Program-made: the position numbers and the translations under genes
The notes under the pieces: generated by a model
Seen by the model: the letters and a program-made list of their open reading frames with translations, nothing else
What the model was told of the DNA's origin: nothing
The model's database searches: none
Shown here: positions 11,801 through 23,159 of the stretch, one piece after another
How the letters are laid out: the number at the start of each line of letters is the position of its first letter
Numbering within the stretch: position 1 is the first letter of the stretch
Source of the DNA: Hydractinia symbiolongicarpus
Taxonomy: Eukaryota > Cnidaria > Hydrozoa > Anthoathecata > Hydractiniidae
Assembly (NCBI RefSeq): GCF_029227915.1
Contig: NC_079881.1
Location: forward strand, 6,572,001 to 6,636,000
Length of the DNA: 64,000 nucleotides
Direction of reading: 5' to 3'

Positions 11801-14800
11801 AGACTGCTCAATTTGCGAGCAGAATGTCGTTCGTTTTTTCGTTTTTCCTCGGTCTGTTTAAATTCAAAGTCTAACCAAAAAAGAATGAACAATCAACAGA
11901 TGAAAGTATTACGATATTAAAAAATGGGCTTGTCGTTACACATTTATTTGTTGGTGTCAAAATTTCCCTTACTTTCTTCAACAACCTATTTTCATAGAAG
12001 ATATATGCGATAAAGGTCTGTTGTGAAAATATCTCTTTTTTACATCGTAAAATTTAGTGGCTTTTTATTAGCTTTGTAGCTTAAAAACCTAAGAAGTCTT
12101 AAGGTCATAACCGAAAGAAGATATATAAATAAAAATAAATAATTAAAGAAGTAAAAACAAAACAAAATATGAAAGTTAAAGGAAATTACCTTTCCCAGCA
12201 TCGTCTTTTATTTTCTCTCCTTTTCTTAATCCTGCTGGTTCAAGGTCTGTAAAATTCCAATTTTTCCAGCTTCTTAGAGCAGGTTTAGTGCCTTAAAAAC
12301 AATAAGACATCATGACATTATGTCATTAAGTTTTTATTCTAAAGCTAAGGAGAGCATACAAGAGTGTAATAATATCAGGACCACCGACCCATCATCCACA
12401 TGGTTATAACTCCCAGCAAATCGTCTCTAAAACAGCCGTTGAATTGTCGGTAGGAAGCAGGAAAAGCGTAACAAAACGTGGAATATATTGCCTGCGACAT
12501 CAAATTTGCATAATCCTAAGAAAGATCATAAAGTCATGTGGATGAGTTATATGGATGCAAAATTAAAGGCTTTAAATATATTTTGTAAAATCGTATATAT
12601 CGCTAGAAATTGCAAGATCTATGCAGGAAATATTCAAATAAATTATACAGAGTGGTTTTATTTTTTACAAAGTCACGAAAAAATCTAGCTTGTTTGTGAA
12701 CCCTTGGAAAAAATTTGATGAATTAAATCAAAGAAACTCGGATCTAAGTCCTGTCTAAGGACTGTTGTAAGTCAAGTTTAAAAAATCACAAATTCGTGTA
12801 CAGAAGTGTGTCGTTACCTACTTGTCGGAAAGACGTTTAAGTTCTGTTTATCCATCCTCAAATACATTGTTCGAGAATGTAGTGACGAAATGTTTCACAG
12901 ATATCAGAAATTAAATATTTAAAAAACCTTAATGGAATTAATGAAAGTTAAGTCCACAGAGAGAAACAGCAATGCAAACGATAAAGGAGATTTGCACAAT
13001 GTGACTGCAAATGAAGCATCTCTTTACAAGTTACTACATACCTTAAATAACATTTCCTGATATTTTCGTCCTGTCCATGTTACTAATAAATTTGTATAAT
13101 TTCTTGCGATGCGAGCAAACAAGTCAGATTGTGATGTCATTGTTGGCTAAAGCAATGGTAGAATGGTAGCTGTTAAAATACTTATAAACAGAGATTAATA
13201 ACTGTGGTCACATGCATGCATATATAATACTACCTGTACGCTAACTAACCTTGTTTATTGTTAATAAGGCAAATACCATATTACATACACTTTCTTGTTT
13301 ATAAGCATAGTGTTTTTTTAATCAAGCTTAATATACTTATTTTTCTTCTCATTTTATGGTTATAGTATGTATTATTCGCTGATCTCAAATTTCTTTAATT
13401 TCGTTCATCTATGCTATAATTTTTGGGACGTTTTTTTTACATGCAACTTTCATTTATTTCCTTCTTTACTTTTAGATTTACTTCTTTCATTTTCTTTTAC
13501 AGTCGTATATTACCAGATTTCTTGTTTAAAAAATACATTTACATTTTCTATATATTTTTTCCTTTTAATTTCAGTAAATATAGTTTTGCTTGATAAGATT
13601 ATAATTTCTACCAAAACTATTTTCATTTTATCCACCTTTAACACAATGTGGAATCAAAGCCCAAATATTTTATACACTTTACGCTTTAAAAAAAAGGGTG
13701 TAGTTATCTTGTCAAGATTATTACTTTAATCATAAACTGATCAAGTTTGAGAATTTATAGAAAAAAGAGCAGGTTTTTCCTGCAAGAGATCTGTCCAATG
13801 TCGACAGGCGTAAAGATTTGTCGCTACAAAGAGATCATGCTAATTTCGGTATGCATAACGTCTTTGATAGCCGAGATAAAAGGCGTAACACACAAGAAAG
13901 ACCACAAATTCTGAATGAATGAAAAAAGGGATGAAAGTTGATCTTGTGAAGATATATGTTATACGTGTTTGGCATTAGTAGCCTCAGAGAACTCACATGG
14001 CTAGGGAACATTTAAACCTCGATCGCCCTTTTTCCAATCTGAGTTGCAACTTAAAACATTTTTAAAGTAAAACATGACCGTTAAATCGAGGTTTGTGAGA
14101 TACCTTGGTATACTTTTCCATGGTAAAGTGTAACATACAAAAACAAATAGAATCATACCTGATATTTATGACAAAAATACCACCAAAAAGAATCCTTAAA
14201 AATAAAGAAAAGTTCACAAGTTACGTTACTGTTACATTTTTAACTAATGTTTTCATACTTATTAACCACAAGAGTTTAGTCACTGCACTATGAAGCAGAA
14301 CCAGATTCGCTTCAAGTCTCTGTAGACGTATAGTTTCATACTCACAGAAACCATTTTTTTAACATACTGTGAAATAAATGGATAAATAAAACTAATTAAA
14401 CAATGTAAAGAAACTTAAAAATTGGAAAGTTTAAACCTCCTTCATGAAGTTTCCATTACACGTGGTGACCGAAGAAACTGAAGAGTTTCTCATAAGTTTT
14501 TTTTTTACCAGAGTAGACGTATTTGTTATGCAAACGGTTCCACTTTACCTGGTGACTAAATAGCCCAAGATTAAACAAAAAATAGATTGAAGAAAACAAG
14601 TTTTATTTCTAATTTTGCAACTTTACAGGAGATTTTTCCAGACAGAATATTCCATTTCCAACTATTTATATTTTATACATAAACTTTGCCGCACATAGTA
14701 TATTGGTCTCGTCTGCGACACCGCGAAATGAATTCGGTTTACTGCCAGGCAGTATGTTAGCGATACACACAGTAACTCTACCTCAATTTTAATTTCACTT

Positions 14801-17800
14801 TGTGAACAAATTAATGACCTTTTCGAGTTACACATTTCAACATGTGCACCGTAAAGAAAATATATCTTGGTGTGTATTACGGAAACTAGCTGTAAAATTT
14901 GAAAACACAAAAATTGTTTTTACTAAATAATTTATTAAAGTGTTGGTAATTAAAAAAAATGGCAGGTAAAAGGCTAACATTGAATAAGAGGAGTTTAATT
15001 TTAATTTAAGATGCGATCAACGAGTTTTTGAAAAGTAAAAGTAAAACTAAATTGCATTTCGACCTACCTGCAGAATAGCTTGTGAGCTGTTTGATTGAAC
15101 AAAATCTTTGAAAGCATTTTTTAATGCAGGCTAATATGAAAGAATGTACCAAAGAATAAATAAGATATGTTGACAAAAAAAATATTCATATAATTAGATC
15201 TGCATGTATTTATACTCCTAAAATCGAGTAGTTCTAGTGAAGTTCAAAAGTACAATAAAAACAATAGATTACCTTTTTCTTTAACACACGCTGAGCATCC
15301 AAAAGAATGTTTAAAATAGACCGTGCTTTAAGAGGATATGGCAATGGAGTGCAAGTGACTTCATCATAACCAGGAAACGAATACAACTCAACCAAAACAG
15401 GTCTTTTGCCCACGCTACGATCAGCCTGAAATAATATATATAAATAAATATAATTTAGAACAAAAAAATAATAATATATTTTGTTGTTATCTCGCTTCTG
15501 TTAAAACCTTTTCATATCTGTAAATTGGAACATGTTTGCTTCGAATGCCAGCTATGGCAGTCAGTCAAAATAAACGTGATGAAAGCTAGTCATAGTTACA
15601 GATGATTTGGTGACAGTGCAATAATTCACGAATGATCATTTGAAGATAAATATTTACTTGATAATGTGATGAATTAAATTGATTAATAAAATAGCATTTC
15701 ATTAAACAATGAGAAAGTTAATAACCAGAAATCACACGTGCAATAAAAACAGCTTTTCATTAAATGTTGAAAGGAAAGGTGGAAATATAATGTCATATTC
15801 AAAAAGGGTTAAAAAGTCTTTTAATTGATATCGGAAGAAAAAACGATATTGAAAGCAATGTTCCCTCCTTCTCAAAAAACACGACTGCAAAACATGCATC
15901 CAGCAACTTTCTTCGACTGAAAAATATCGTGTAGACATTATTAAGTTTCTTAAAGTGAAAAAAAATGTTGTTCCTAATAAAGAAAAAAATTACTATTTTC
16001 CAAACTATTTTCTCTCTGCTAATTCAGTATATCTTTACTCTACATTCTTATTAAACACATCAACTAAATACATGAAAAAAGCAACACTTCAATACCTCAT
16101 CTGAACTGAACCGAAGCTTCTAAAAAACAAAAATACATACGTAAGTTACTTCTGTTAACAGTAACTTTGATGCAATTTGATAAACAACGGAGGAGGACAA
16201 CAGGGTAAGAAAGTGTGAAGACTTAATAGGTCCTTGGGCAAAGCCCAGAGGTACACCAAGAAACTTTAGCAGAAGGCATTAAGCACATATCTGATGCAGA
16301 AAATTTTTAGTTCAGAATTAACACAGTCTGGATTACATTCAGCTAGACAGATTCACCTATAAACTTAAATCTACGTTACTTTTTTAGTATGGAAATTACC
16401 ACGCTGATTCACAGTTGAGCTAGATGAACCTAAAACTAAAATTATTAGAAAGTTAAGAAAGAAAATTTTATAATGATGATTTTGATTATGTTCTTTCAGT
16501 GTCACTGTGTCACTTACTTTTGTGTGTTGAGTATACTCCAGAGAACTTTTGAACAGCTTTGCGATCACTTTCTAAATTGTAATTAAATGATAAAAAGATT
16601 AATGGTTGAACATGTTAAACCTGTTTGGTATGGGTTTTCTTGGACCTTGGTTAGAACTTATGACATGTAACTTTATCATTTTCATACTGAATTTTTGGTG
16701 TCATGTCATTAACAATTTTGAAATCGGGAAAAATACCATTATACACCTTATCTAAATTGCATTTGAGAGCTTTCATGGTGAATGTTTTATTTTAATTTTC
16801 TGTTAATGATATAAATGGTTTAAAAACAGACAGAATAGGCTATGTTGACTTCAAAAATTAGTATGGATTGAGATTCTGGGTCTAACCGAAAAACTTAAGA
16901 TTCCAGACTATTTTTGTGAATATTGACAAGTGAACATTGACAAGTTCAACATATAAGTCTAAAGTGAAAAGGAAGTAAATGATTGCTTTTGGGTAAAGAT
17001 TTTCGAAACCACTATTCCAAAAAATCTGGGATTACCTATATATAGCAAAAAAAGAAAGACATAAATAATATTTATTTCAGATGCGTGGGTACACTCACCA
17101 GAATCCTGGTGCTTTTTTCGCAACTCATTTAATTCATTCTGTGAATCCTCGTCATCTTCATCAATGGCCAAGCTTTGACCTTTATTATAAAAATCACTCA
17201 TGGATGAATGTAGATTAGATATTCTCTCATTTAATTCATCTATGGTATATATAGCGTGGGAGCCTGAAATAAGATTTTTTATAAGTCTTTATAAGTATTT
17301 TCTATAAATCTTCATTATAAATCTATATAATAATATGCCAGTTCTGTCTGTCTGTGACTTTTGCAAAGTGGATAGAATATCTTTACTATTTTCTTTGATA
17401 AAGTCTGTAAAACATCGCCTATAAATTTGTTCTGTATATAACTAAACTTTGACGTTAAAGCGATATTGACGTTAAATAAAAGTATATTAAGATTAGTGAA
17501 GCCATTGCATTGCACATTTTTAATTTTAGGGCTAAATAACTTGAAAACGGGTGAAAATAACTGACATCATCTCCTACGTGGGTAACTAGGGACTATCTGG
17601 GACTAATTTGGGTAAGTTTTTCAAACCTGGGTTACCGAATCAGTTACGGAATGGGCGGGTTAATGACGTCATCAAAAAACCTGTAAACCCTAATATCTCG
17701 GCATTTGTTTGTCAAAAGTACACAATCTTATACATTTTCTTGATCAGCGTTTCAAGATCTATACAATGAAGGCAACAGGCATACAAATTTATAAAAAAAT

Positions 17801-20097
17801 TTTTTTGTGTTCTGACAGGTCTCAGCGGACGTCAGCTAAATTTAAATGATGGTTGTTTTTCTCTGTTATCCTGCCTAAGTGGATTTTTCCACGGGTCTTA
17901 TTGACTATTATTATTATTAATGGTTAGAGTTACCCTACAACTGCAATTTGATCCGAATCTTACAAATAATCTTATGAAATTTTCATGAGATGCAAATTTA
18001 TCTACAGTGAAAATGTACACTAGTTATTTCTTGTATATTTTGATATAAAATCTCAATTTGGCTTTAAGGATTAATCATATGCGAAAAAAAAATCAATATT
18101 ATGACAAGACCACTTCTAGCAAACTTATGCAAGAAGGCTTGTTTTACTGATTCAGGACTACCAACATTTAAAGCTCTGATTGTATGAAAATGAGAAGTCA
18201 ACAAGCTTCAAACATTTACTACACACTTTACATAGACATTAACTGGAATAGAAGGAAAATGAAATAGTGGAAAGACAAGTGAGTTTTCGTCATTGACAAT
18301 GTTATTGTCATCATTGGCTGTGTGAGTTTTAAACGCAAACTACTCTGCAGCATATCATTGTAGCAAGTTTTAAACAGTTAATTGAAGTTGATAAAAGAAT
18401 TAAATTAAAACCAGACATGGAATAGGTATCAACAAAAAGTAAATATTCAAAACTTGCTTAAAGGAGGATGAACATCAAAAAGGTTTTTCCCTGAATATGG
18501 CGTTGGGAGCAGCTTTGGAGTAAATACGGGGAAATCTTGCTTACCATAAAGAACAAGAATTTTAAACAAACCCACAAAAGCTTTAAGGCAAATGCGAGAA
18601 TATATAAAAGCTGCAATACAAATAATACACTACACAATAATTTTGCTGACATCAGGAAGGACCCATCAATACACAAAAAAATGTAATTTTTTTTTTACCT
18701 GTTGCCTTTATTTTGTAAAACTAGAAATGCTGATCAAGAAAATGTAAAGGATCATGTGCTTTTGACAAAGGGTTGAAGAAATATTAAAGTTTTTTTGAAG
18801 ACATTATCAACCTGTCTGTTCTAAAACTGGTGGGTCGACTCAACTTCAGGAAGTTGGTCCTATTTTTCCCAGGTGGTCCATAGCTAAACATGCTATGAAA
18901 ATTAACTGTTTCTAAGTTATTTGGGTTAAAGTTTTAACTGCATTGTAATGGCTTTACTAATTTTAATAAACACATTGATGTCCATCTAAGTTATTAAGGT
19001 TGTGCTGTATTATCCAACATTTTTACTTATGCATCAAGGGGAAATAAACATGGCAATTTTGCCTCTACATACAGACACAGTGTATTAGTATAAGCCCGTC
19101 ATCAAAAATATATTGCGTTTGCGTCCTCCGACAGACTCACTTTTGGTAGTAAAAACCCGAGTCGGTAAGTCGGAAAAAGACCGGCAAAAAATTGCTCAAA
19201 ATATTTTTCAAAAAGAAATTTTTTTTGCCACAAATAATTATTGTAAAATTGACAAAAACTTGCGAAAAATAATTTTCGCGAAAATTAATTTTGGTGAAAA
19301 TTAATTCCTCTAGGGCACTCCTGTTGCTACTGACATTTTACAGGGCAGCGAAAAATGGTCTACAAACGATGTCGAGTGGCGCTATACTGTCTTGGCCCTG
19401 GGAACGAATTTTGCTTCGATCTGAAAATCCCCGGAAAAAATACGCCTGACAGCCCAACCGACTTATTTTTGCGGGGTCTTCCGGACGCGAACACAACATA
19501 TTTTTGATGGTGGCCTAATTAGTTTTCTGTATATACAAATACGCCAACATCAACAAATATGTTTCATTAGCATCATTTTTAATTACTTGCGCTGCTGTAC
19601 ATAGCCTCCTCTTTGAGAGGCTTGGAAACGAAATGAAAAGCATGCAAAAAAATAATCCATTTTTGGCTATTTACGAAAAGGCAAATGTGAAAGCCTTTCA
19701 CATTTGCATGGGCATTTCAGAAAGGCAAATAATGCAATTTGTTAATTCCCAAAGGCAGTATGTGAGTGTGTTTGTGTTACTGTTTGTTTGGCTTATTGTT
19801 TTCACAAATTTACCAACTTTTCGCTTTTTAAAGTAAGCGAATATTTTTAACAATAGCTATATTATAAAAAGTTTAGCTAGCTCGGATTTGCTCTAAATTT
19901 TACCTCTCTTTATAAAAAAAGCCTTGCGATTAAGAATTGCTTTCAAATGCCTAGGAAACATATATGTATATGCTGTATATACCGATGGCACTAGATGAAT
20001 TTGCAGCACTCTTAACCAATTTAAATTCTGAATCACTGTTCCCCAAATGTGTTGTAGGTTCTGATTTCTCCTCATGTGTTTGCTCTTCGGAATCCAT
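8655..20097 (-). CDS. Multi-exon gene, conserved-looking unknown protein
   Basis: Built by hand from splice signals. Coding exons in transcript order: 20097-19983 (ATG), 17263-17099, 16571-16518, 16429-16400, 16119-16096, 15425-15273, 15130-15068, 13146-13042, 12843-12822, 12291-12190, 11870-11659, 11305 to about 11104, 10183-10132, 9790-9752, 8957-8888, 8741-8655 (TGA). Phases agree at every junction except 16400/16119, where one small exon is probably missing. The 10183 acceptor is weak, and the donor near 11104-11116 has three phase-compatible choices. The product is about 500 residues with no signal peptide or membrane segment. It has an acidic coil-like N-terminus, a globular-looking middle (RPVLVELYSFPGYDEV, then LLVTWTGRKYQEML), a charged linker, and an Arg/Glu-rich C-terminus. 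Three exons are 22-30 nt. I do not recognise the family. Confidence 0.75.
8742..8887 (-). repeat. (GTT)n microsatellite filling an intron
   Basis: The 146-bp last intron of the long minus-strand gene is almost entirely an imperfect (AAC)n/(GTT)n tract between a GTAAGTG donor and a TTCTGAACAG acceptor. If the intron were retained, the upstream frame would continue into a Val-rich hydrophobic stretch of about 45 residues. Confidence 0.8.
9151..9182. repeat. 32-bp hairpin palindrome
   Basis: Perfect 15-bp arms (GGAGGTAGAAATAGA and its reverse complement) separated by only two bases. It lies in an intron of the long minus-strand gene. No mobile-element hallmarks were seen around it. Confidence 0.8.
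14686..14776 (+). repeat. Diverged copy of tRNA-like MITE core
   Basis: Matches, with many changes, the core repeat at 38918-39030 and 45563-45675. Shared features are GCCGCAC at the left, a GTCTCGTCTGCG-like middle, and CTGCCAGGCAGTATGTTAG at the right. Only one side of the terminal inverted repeat is well preserved. It sits in an intron of the long minus-strand gene. Confidence 0.6.
19094..19515. mobile_element. Harbinger-like MITE
   Basis: Two imperfect terminal inverted repeats of about 30 bp bound a 422-bp non-coding element; the shared core is CATCAAAAATAT followed by GCGTCC-type sequence, with about 24 of 30 positions matching. The trinucleotide TAA flanks both ends (19091-19093 and 19516-19518), which fits the 3-bp TWA target duplication of PIF/Harbinger transposons. 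The interior has no transposase frame. It lies in the first intron of the long minus-strand gene. Confidence 0.65.
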
Positions 20098-20942
20098 ATT
20101 TGTTTTGAAATAATTCCTAGAAGTGGGTATTTAACAGAATGCTATAAAATGGAACAGTCCATAGTTGACTTTGGAGCCATAAATGGTGGAAGGAGAAGCG
20201 GTAGGCGCTGGAAACTGTAAACAAACAAGCAAGTTTTGGGAAGGAGAGCAGCCGATGACAGAAAACACTGTTTTTTACAAGTTAGCTATAGTTAGTTAGT
20301 TTAACTTAGTATTTGAGGAAAATCTAACTGTACTGTATTTACTTAAAGGGAACTCCCCCACCTCTTTTTATATAGCTATTTTTTTAGTTTTTTTAATTTA
20401 TCGGAATGTTTAACTATAAATGAAGAGTCCGGCACATGTTATATAGTATAATACATTCTTCAAAATAATAGATAGATAGATAGAAACGAATGTGAGAAAA
20501 TAAAATGTTGAAAACTAATTCGAGACCAAAAATAGAGAGTTGTTGAAAAAAAGAAAATTAAGAACCACCTTCAAATATTAGGTAAAAAATAATCTAAAAT
20601 TCGAAATCTTTGATCTTTTGATTAAATTCATTTACAGTTGTCACTTTCCGTATATCTAGTGGCAAATTGTTACAGTACTGGAATCAGGACACCTAACATC
20701 GTGGATTGCGTATCATATAATTAATGTCATGAGAAAATAGTGTAATTAAATATGAATAATTTTTTTTTTTTTTTCAAATCATAAATATTTTCGTTGTCGT
20801 AAGCTTTTTTCTTGTTTAGATTCTAACTTATTTAGTTGTTCTACGGGCCCACCTGACCCTAACTTTCACGATAAAAAAAATAATAAAAATATCAACCAAC
20901 AAACATTTTCTTATCCCATCTCGTGAAAAAAAAGATTATGAC

Positions 20943-22400
20943 TGTCGTAACACCCTCCTTTGTTATGATTAATATATGTTTAAAATTACGCTATTTGCTA
21001 AGATCTTAGATTCCTTAGTCGATATCATTTAGGAAAAATAATTAATATCATTATCTTTTTCAAGGATATTAGAAAAATAATTAAAACAACGTAAAATACG
21101 CATGTCGTAACACCCTCCTCCGTTTTGAAATAAATAAATAATTTTAATGTCACGAAAAACTTTTTTGTTGTTCCGAAGAAAAAAAAATTAATAACTTATC
21201 TCACCAAAAAAAATGTTCAGATAAATTTATTCTCTATTGTTTTGAATTAAAGTAGCTGTCAAGGTAAAAAAATAAAAATACTTGCATGCTCAAAAACCTG
21301 TTTTCAGAGGGTTGTGCGGCAAAGTTATATTTATGAAGGAAGTTATTCTCCTCCCACTTATAATAATGTCAAAAAAGCTTCAAGTGTTTTTTAAATGTTT
21401 TTTCCGCAGTCTTATAAGAAAATCTAAATAAATCTAAGTGCAAGTTTTTTTTACGGAATATAGTTTAGTTACCAATATTTTAAGTCTTTCGCAGCATTAA
21501 AGTTAATTAAAAATTATAACGAAGGAGGGCGCTACGACAAGCGTATTCCGCCCTGCTTTTATATCACATTTCCTATATGGTAGACTATTTTAATTGTATG
21601 TAATATCTATACATGCAATGATTTATTTTAACTAGTGTAAAATAAATCATTGCATGTATAGACAAAAGATATAGCATTTCTTTCGTGTGCAGAACAATAA
21701 CTTTCGCATAAGCGTTTAAAAAATCGGAGATACTTTAACAAATAAATTCGTGTGTGAATAAAAGATGTTCATGTGCTATAAGAATAGAGACACAAAGGGT
21801 AATTAACTTTTTAAACATTTTTTTATTAAAATAAATTTTGTGTTTTTTATTATTTTAAATAGGAAAATAATAACTTGCTGTATAAATTTCGAAACAGCCT
21901 ATGTATAACCTGCTGTATATCTTTCAAAACAAAGCAGCTATATTCTGTATAACTTTCGAAACAGCACAAGAATAATTCTTCATGTAGAGCTTTCAAAACA
22001 ACACAAAAAAACTTGCTGCATAACTTTTGAAAACAAGTTTTTTAACATGCAAGTATTTTTATCTTTTCACCTTGAGTACTAGTTACATTTTTTTAGTGAT
22101 ACAAATTATTATTATTTTTCCTTCGCAACTAAAAAATATAAACTGCGTGCGTTATGCAAGAATACAGAATACACAGAAAACGGTTGTCGTAACACCCTCC
22201 TCCTTTGTTATTTTTTTTATTATTATTATTTTGTTGTTGTTCCGACCATACATTCTTATTTTTCCATGAATCGGACATTCGCTAATTTAACATTCGCTAA
22301 TACAAGCAAACATACATAGAAAAATATGCTTGTCGTAACACCCTCCTCCGTTGTTGTTTTTTTTATTTTTTTGTTGTTCCGACCATTTATACATTCTCGA
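20943..22400. repeat. Dispersed TGTCGTAACACCCTCCT motif family
   Basis: Direct copies begin at 20943, 21103, 22185 and 22331. An inverted, more CpG-rich copy lies at 21519-21541. Three copies are followed 30-60 bp later by a T-run and TTGTTGTTCCGA, so the real repeat unit is at least 80 bp. The last two copies, 146 bp apart, share this layout most closely. Confidence 0.7.
21606..21662. repeat. Perfect 25-bp hairpin, 7-nt loop
   Basis: The arms 21606-21630 and 21638-21662 are exact reverse complements around the loop ACTAGTG. The stem is AT-rich with a central ATGCAAT / ATTGCAT. No coding or terminal-repeat context was found. Confidence 0.85.
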
Positions 22401-22606
22401 TAATATTATTTTTATTTCGACGACCGACAGACCGTAAACTACTATCTACTTCGTCCATAGAACAAGTAATTAATTTGGAGTCACCTTATTTCTAAGATCC
22501 AATATCTAATAAAAATACAAGATGCAAAAGAATTTTTAAATGTAAAAAAACAAAAACAAAGACACAAGATTAGCACATCTATTATTTAATATTTTTAATG
22601 TTATTC

Positions 22607-22755
22607 ACGATCCATCACGACAATCGCGATTAATAGTGACGATTGCGATAGCATCGTTATTTGTTATGCATCGCGACTATCGCGAAGCTCCTTCTTAACA
22701 TTTTTTCTATTGCGATGGTCACGATAGGATCGCGGATCGTTCGTGTCGCGCATAA
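22607..22755. repeat. CpG-rich patch of repeated CGAT/TCGCG words
   Basis: An unusually GC-rich stretch within AT-rich DNA, composed of repeated words such as ATCGCGA, CACGAT and TTGCGAT on both strands, with several short palindromes. It has no open frame of note. Confidence 0.5.
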
Positions 22756-23159
22756 TACACGCTCACGATGTTAGGTGTCCAAATTCCAGTACTGTTTATA
22801 TTTTCGCTCCCATATAACAAAAACTGCCTCGTGTTACTTTCAATTTGATTTTTGGAATCTTCAGCAAGCAGTTTTGGTTTCTTGTGCATTTGGAGTGAGA
22901 ATTTACTTTAAAGTATTCTTTCATGTTACTACATGTTTCACCAGCAATGCATTTCTTCACCGTTTTACAAGCATGTCACAAAATATATAACAGTGTGAGT
23001 TGATTTGATGTTGGCGTTTTTTCTGTTTTGCACGGCTGTCCAGAGAGTTCAATTTATTTATTTCGGTTCTTGAAAGTTCCACTTTATGATAATGTTAAAA
23101 ACTACCAGTATAATCATATAGTGTTGTATATTGATGTGACAGTATTATTCTCCATGTTC

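Larger units (their letters stand above)
20098..23159. other. Intergenic, repeat-rich
   Basis: No supported exon. It carries a GATA microsatellite near 20467-20483, five copies of a short TCGTAACACCCTCCT motif, a perfect 25-bp hairpin and a CGATTGCGAT-rich patch, each listed separately. The left end should contain the promoter and 5' UTR of the minus-strand gene starting at 20097. Confidence 0.5.

Noticed and set aside
12380-12480. Additional exon of the long minus-strand gene
   Set aside because: No acceptor and donor pair with a usable phase; the 22-nt exon at 12822-12843 solves the phase problem better.
13367-13729. 120-codon T-rich frame resembling a hydrophobic protein
   Set aside because: Poly-T-rich composition gives Phe/Leu by chance; it lies antisense in an intron of the long gene with no supporting signals.
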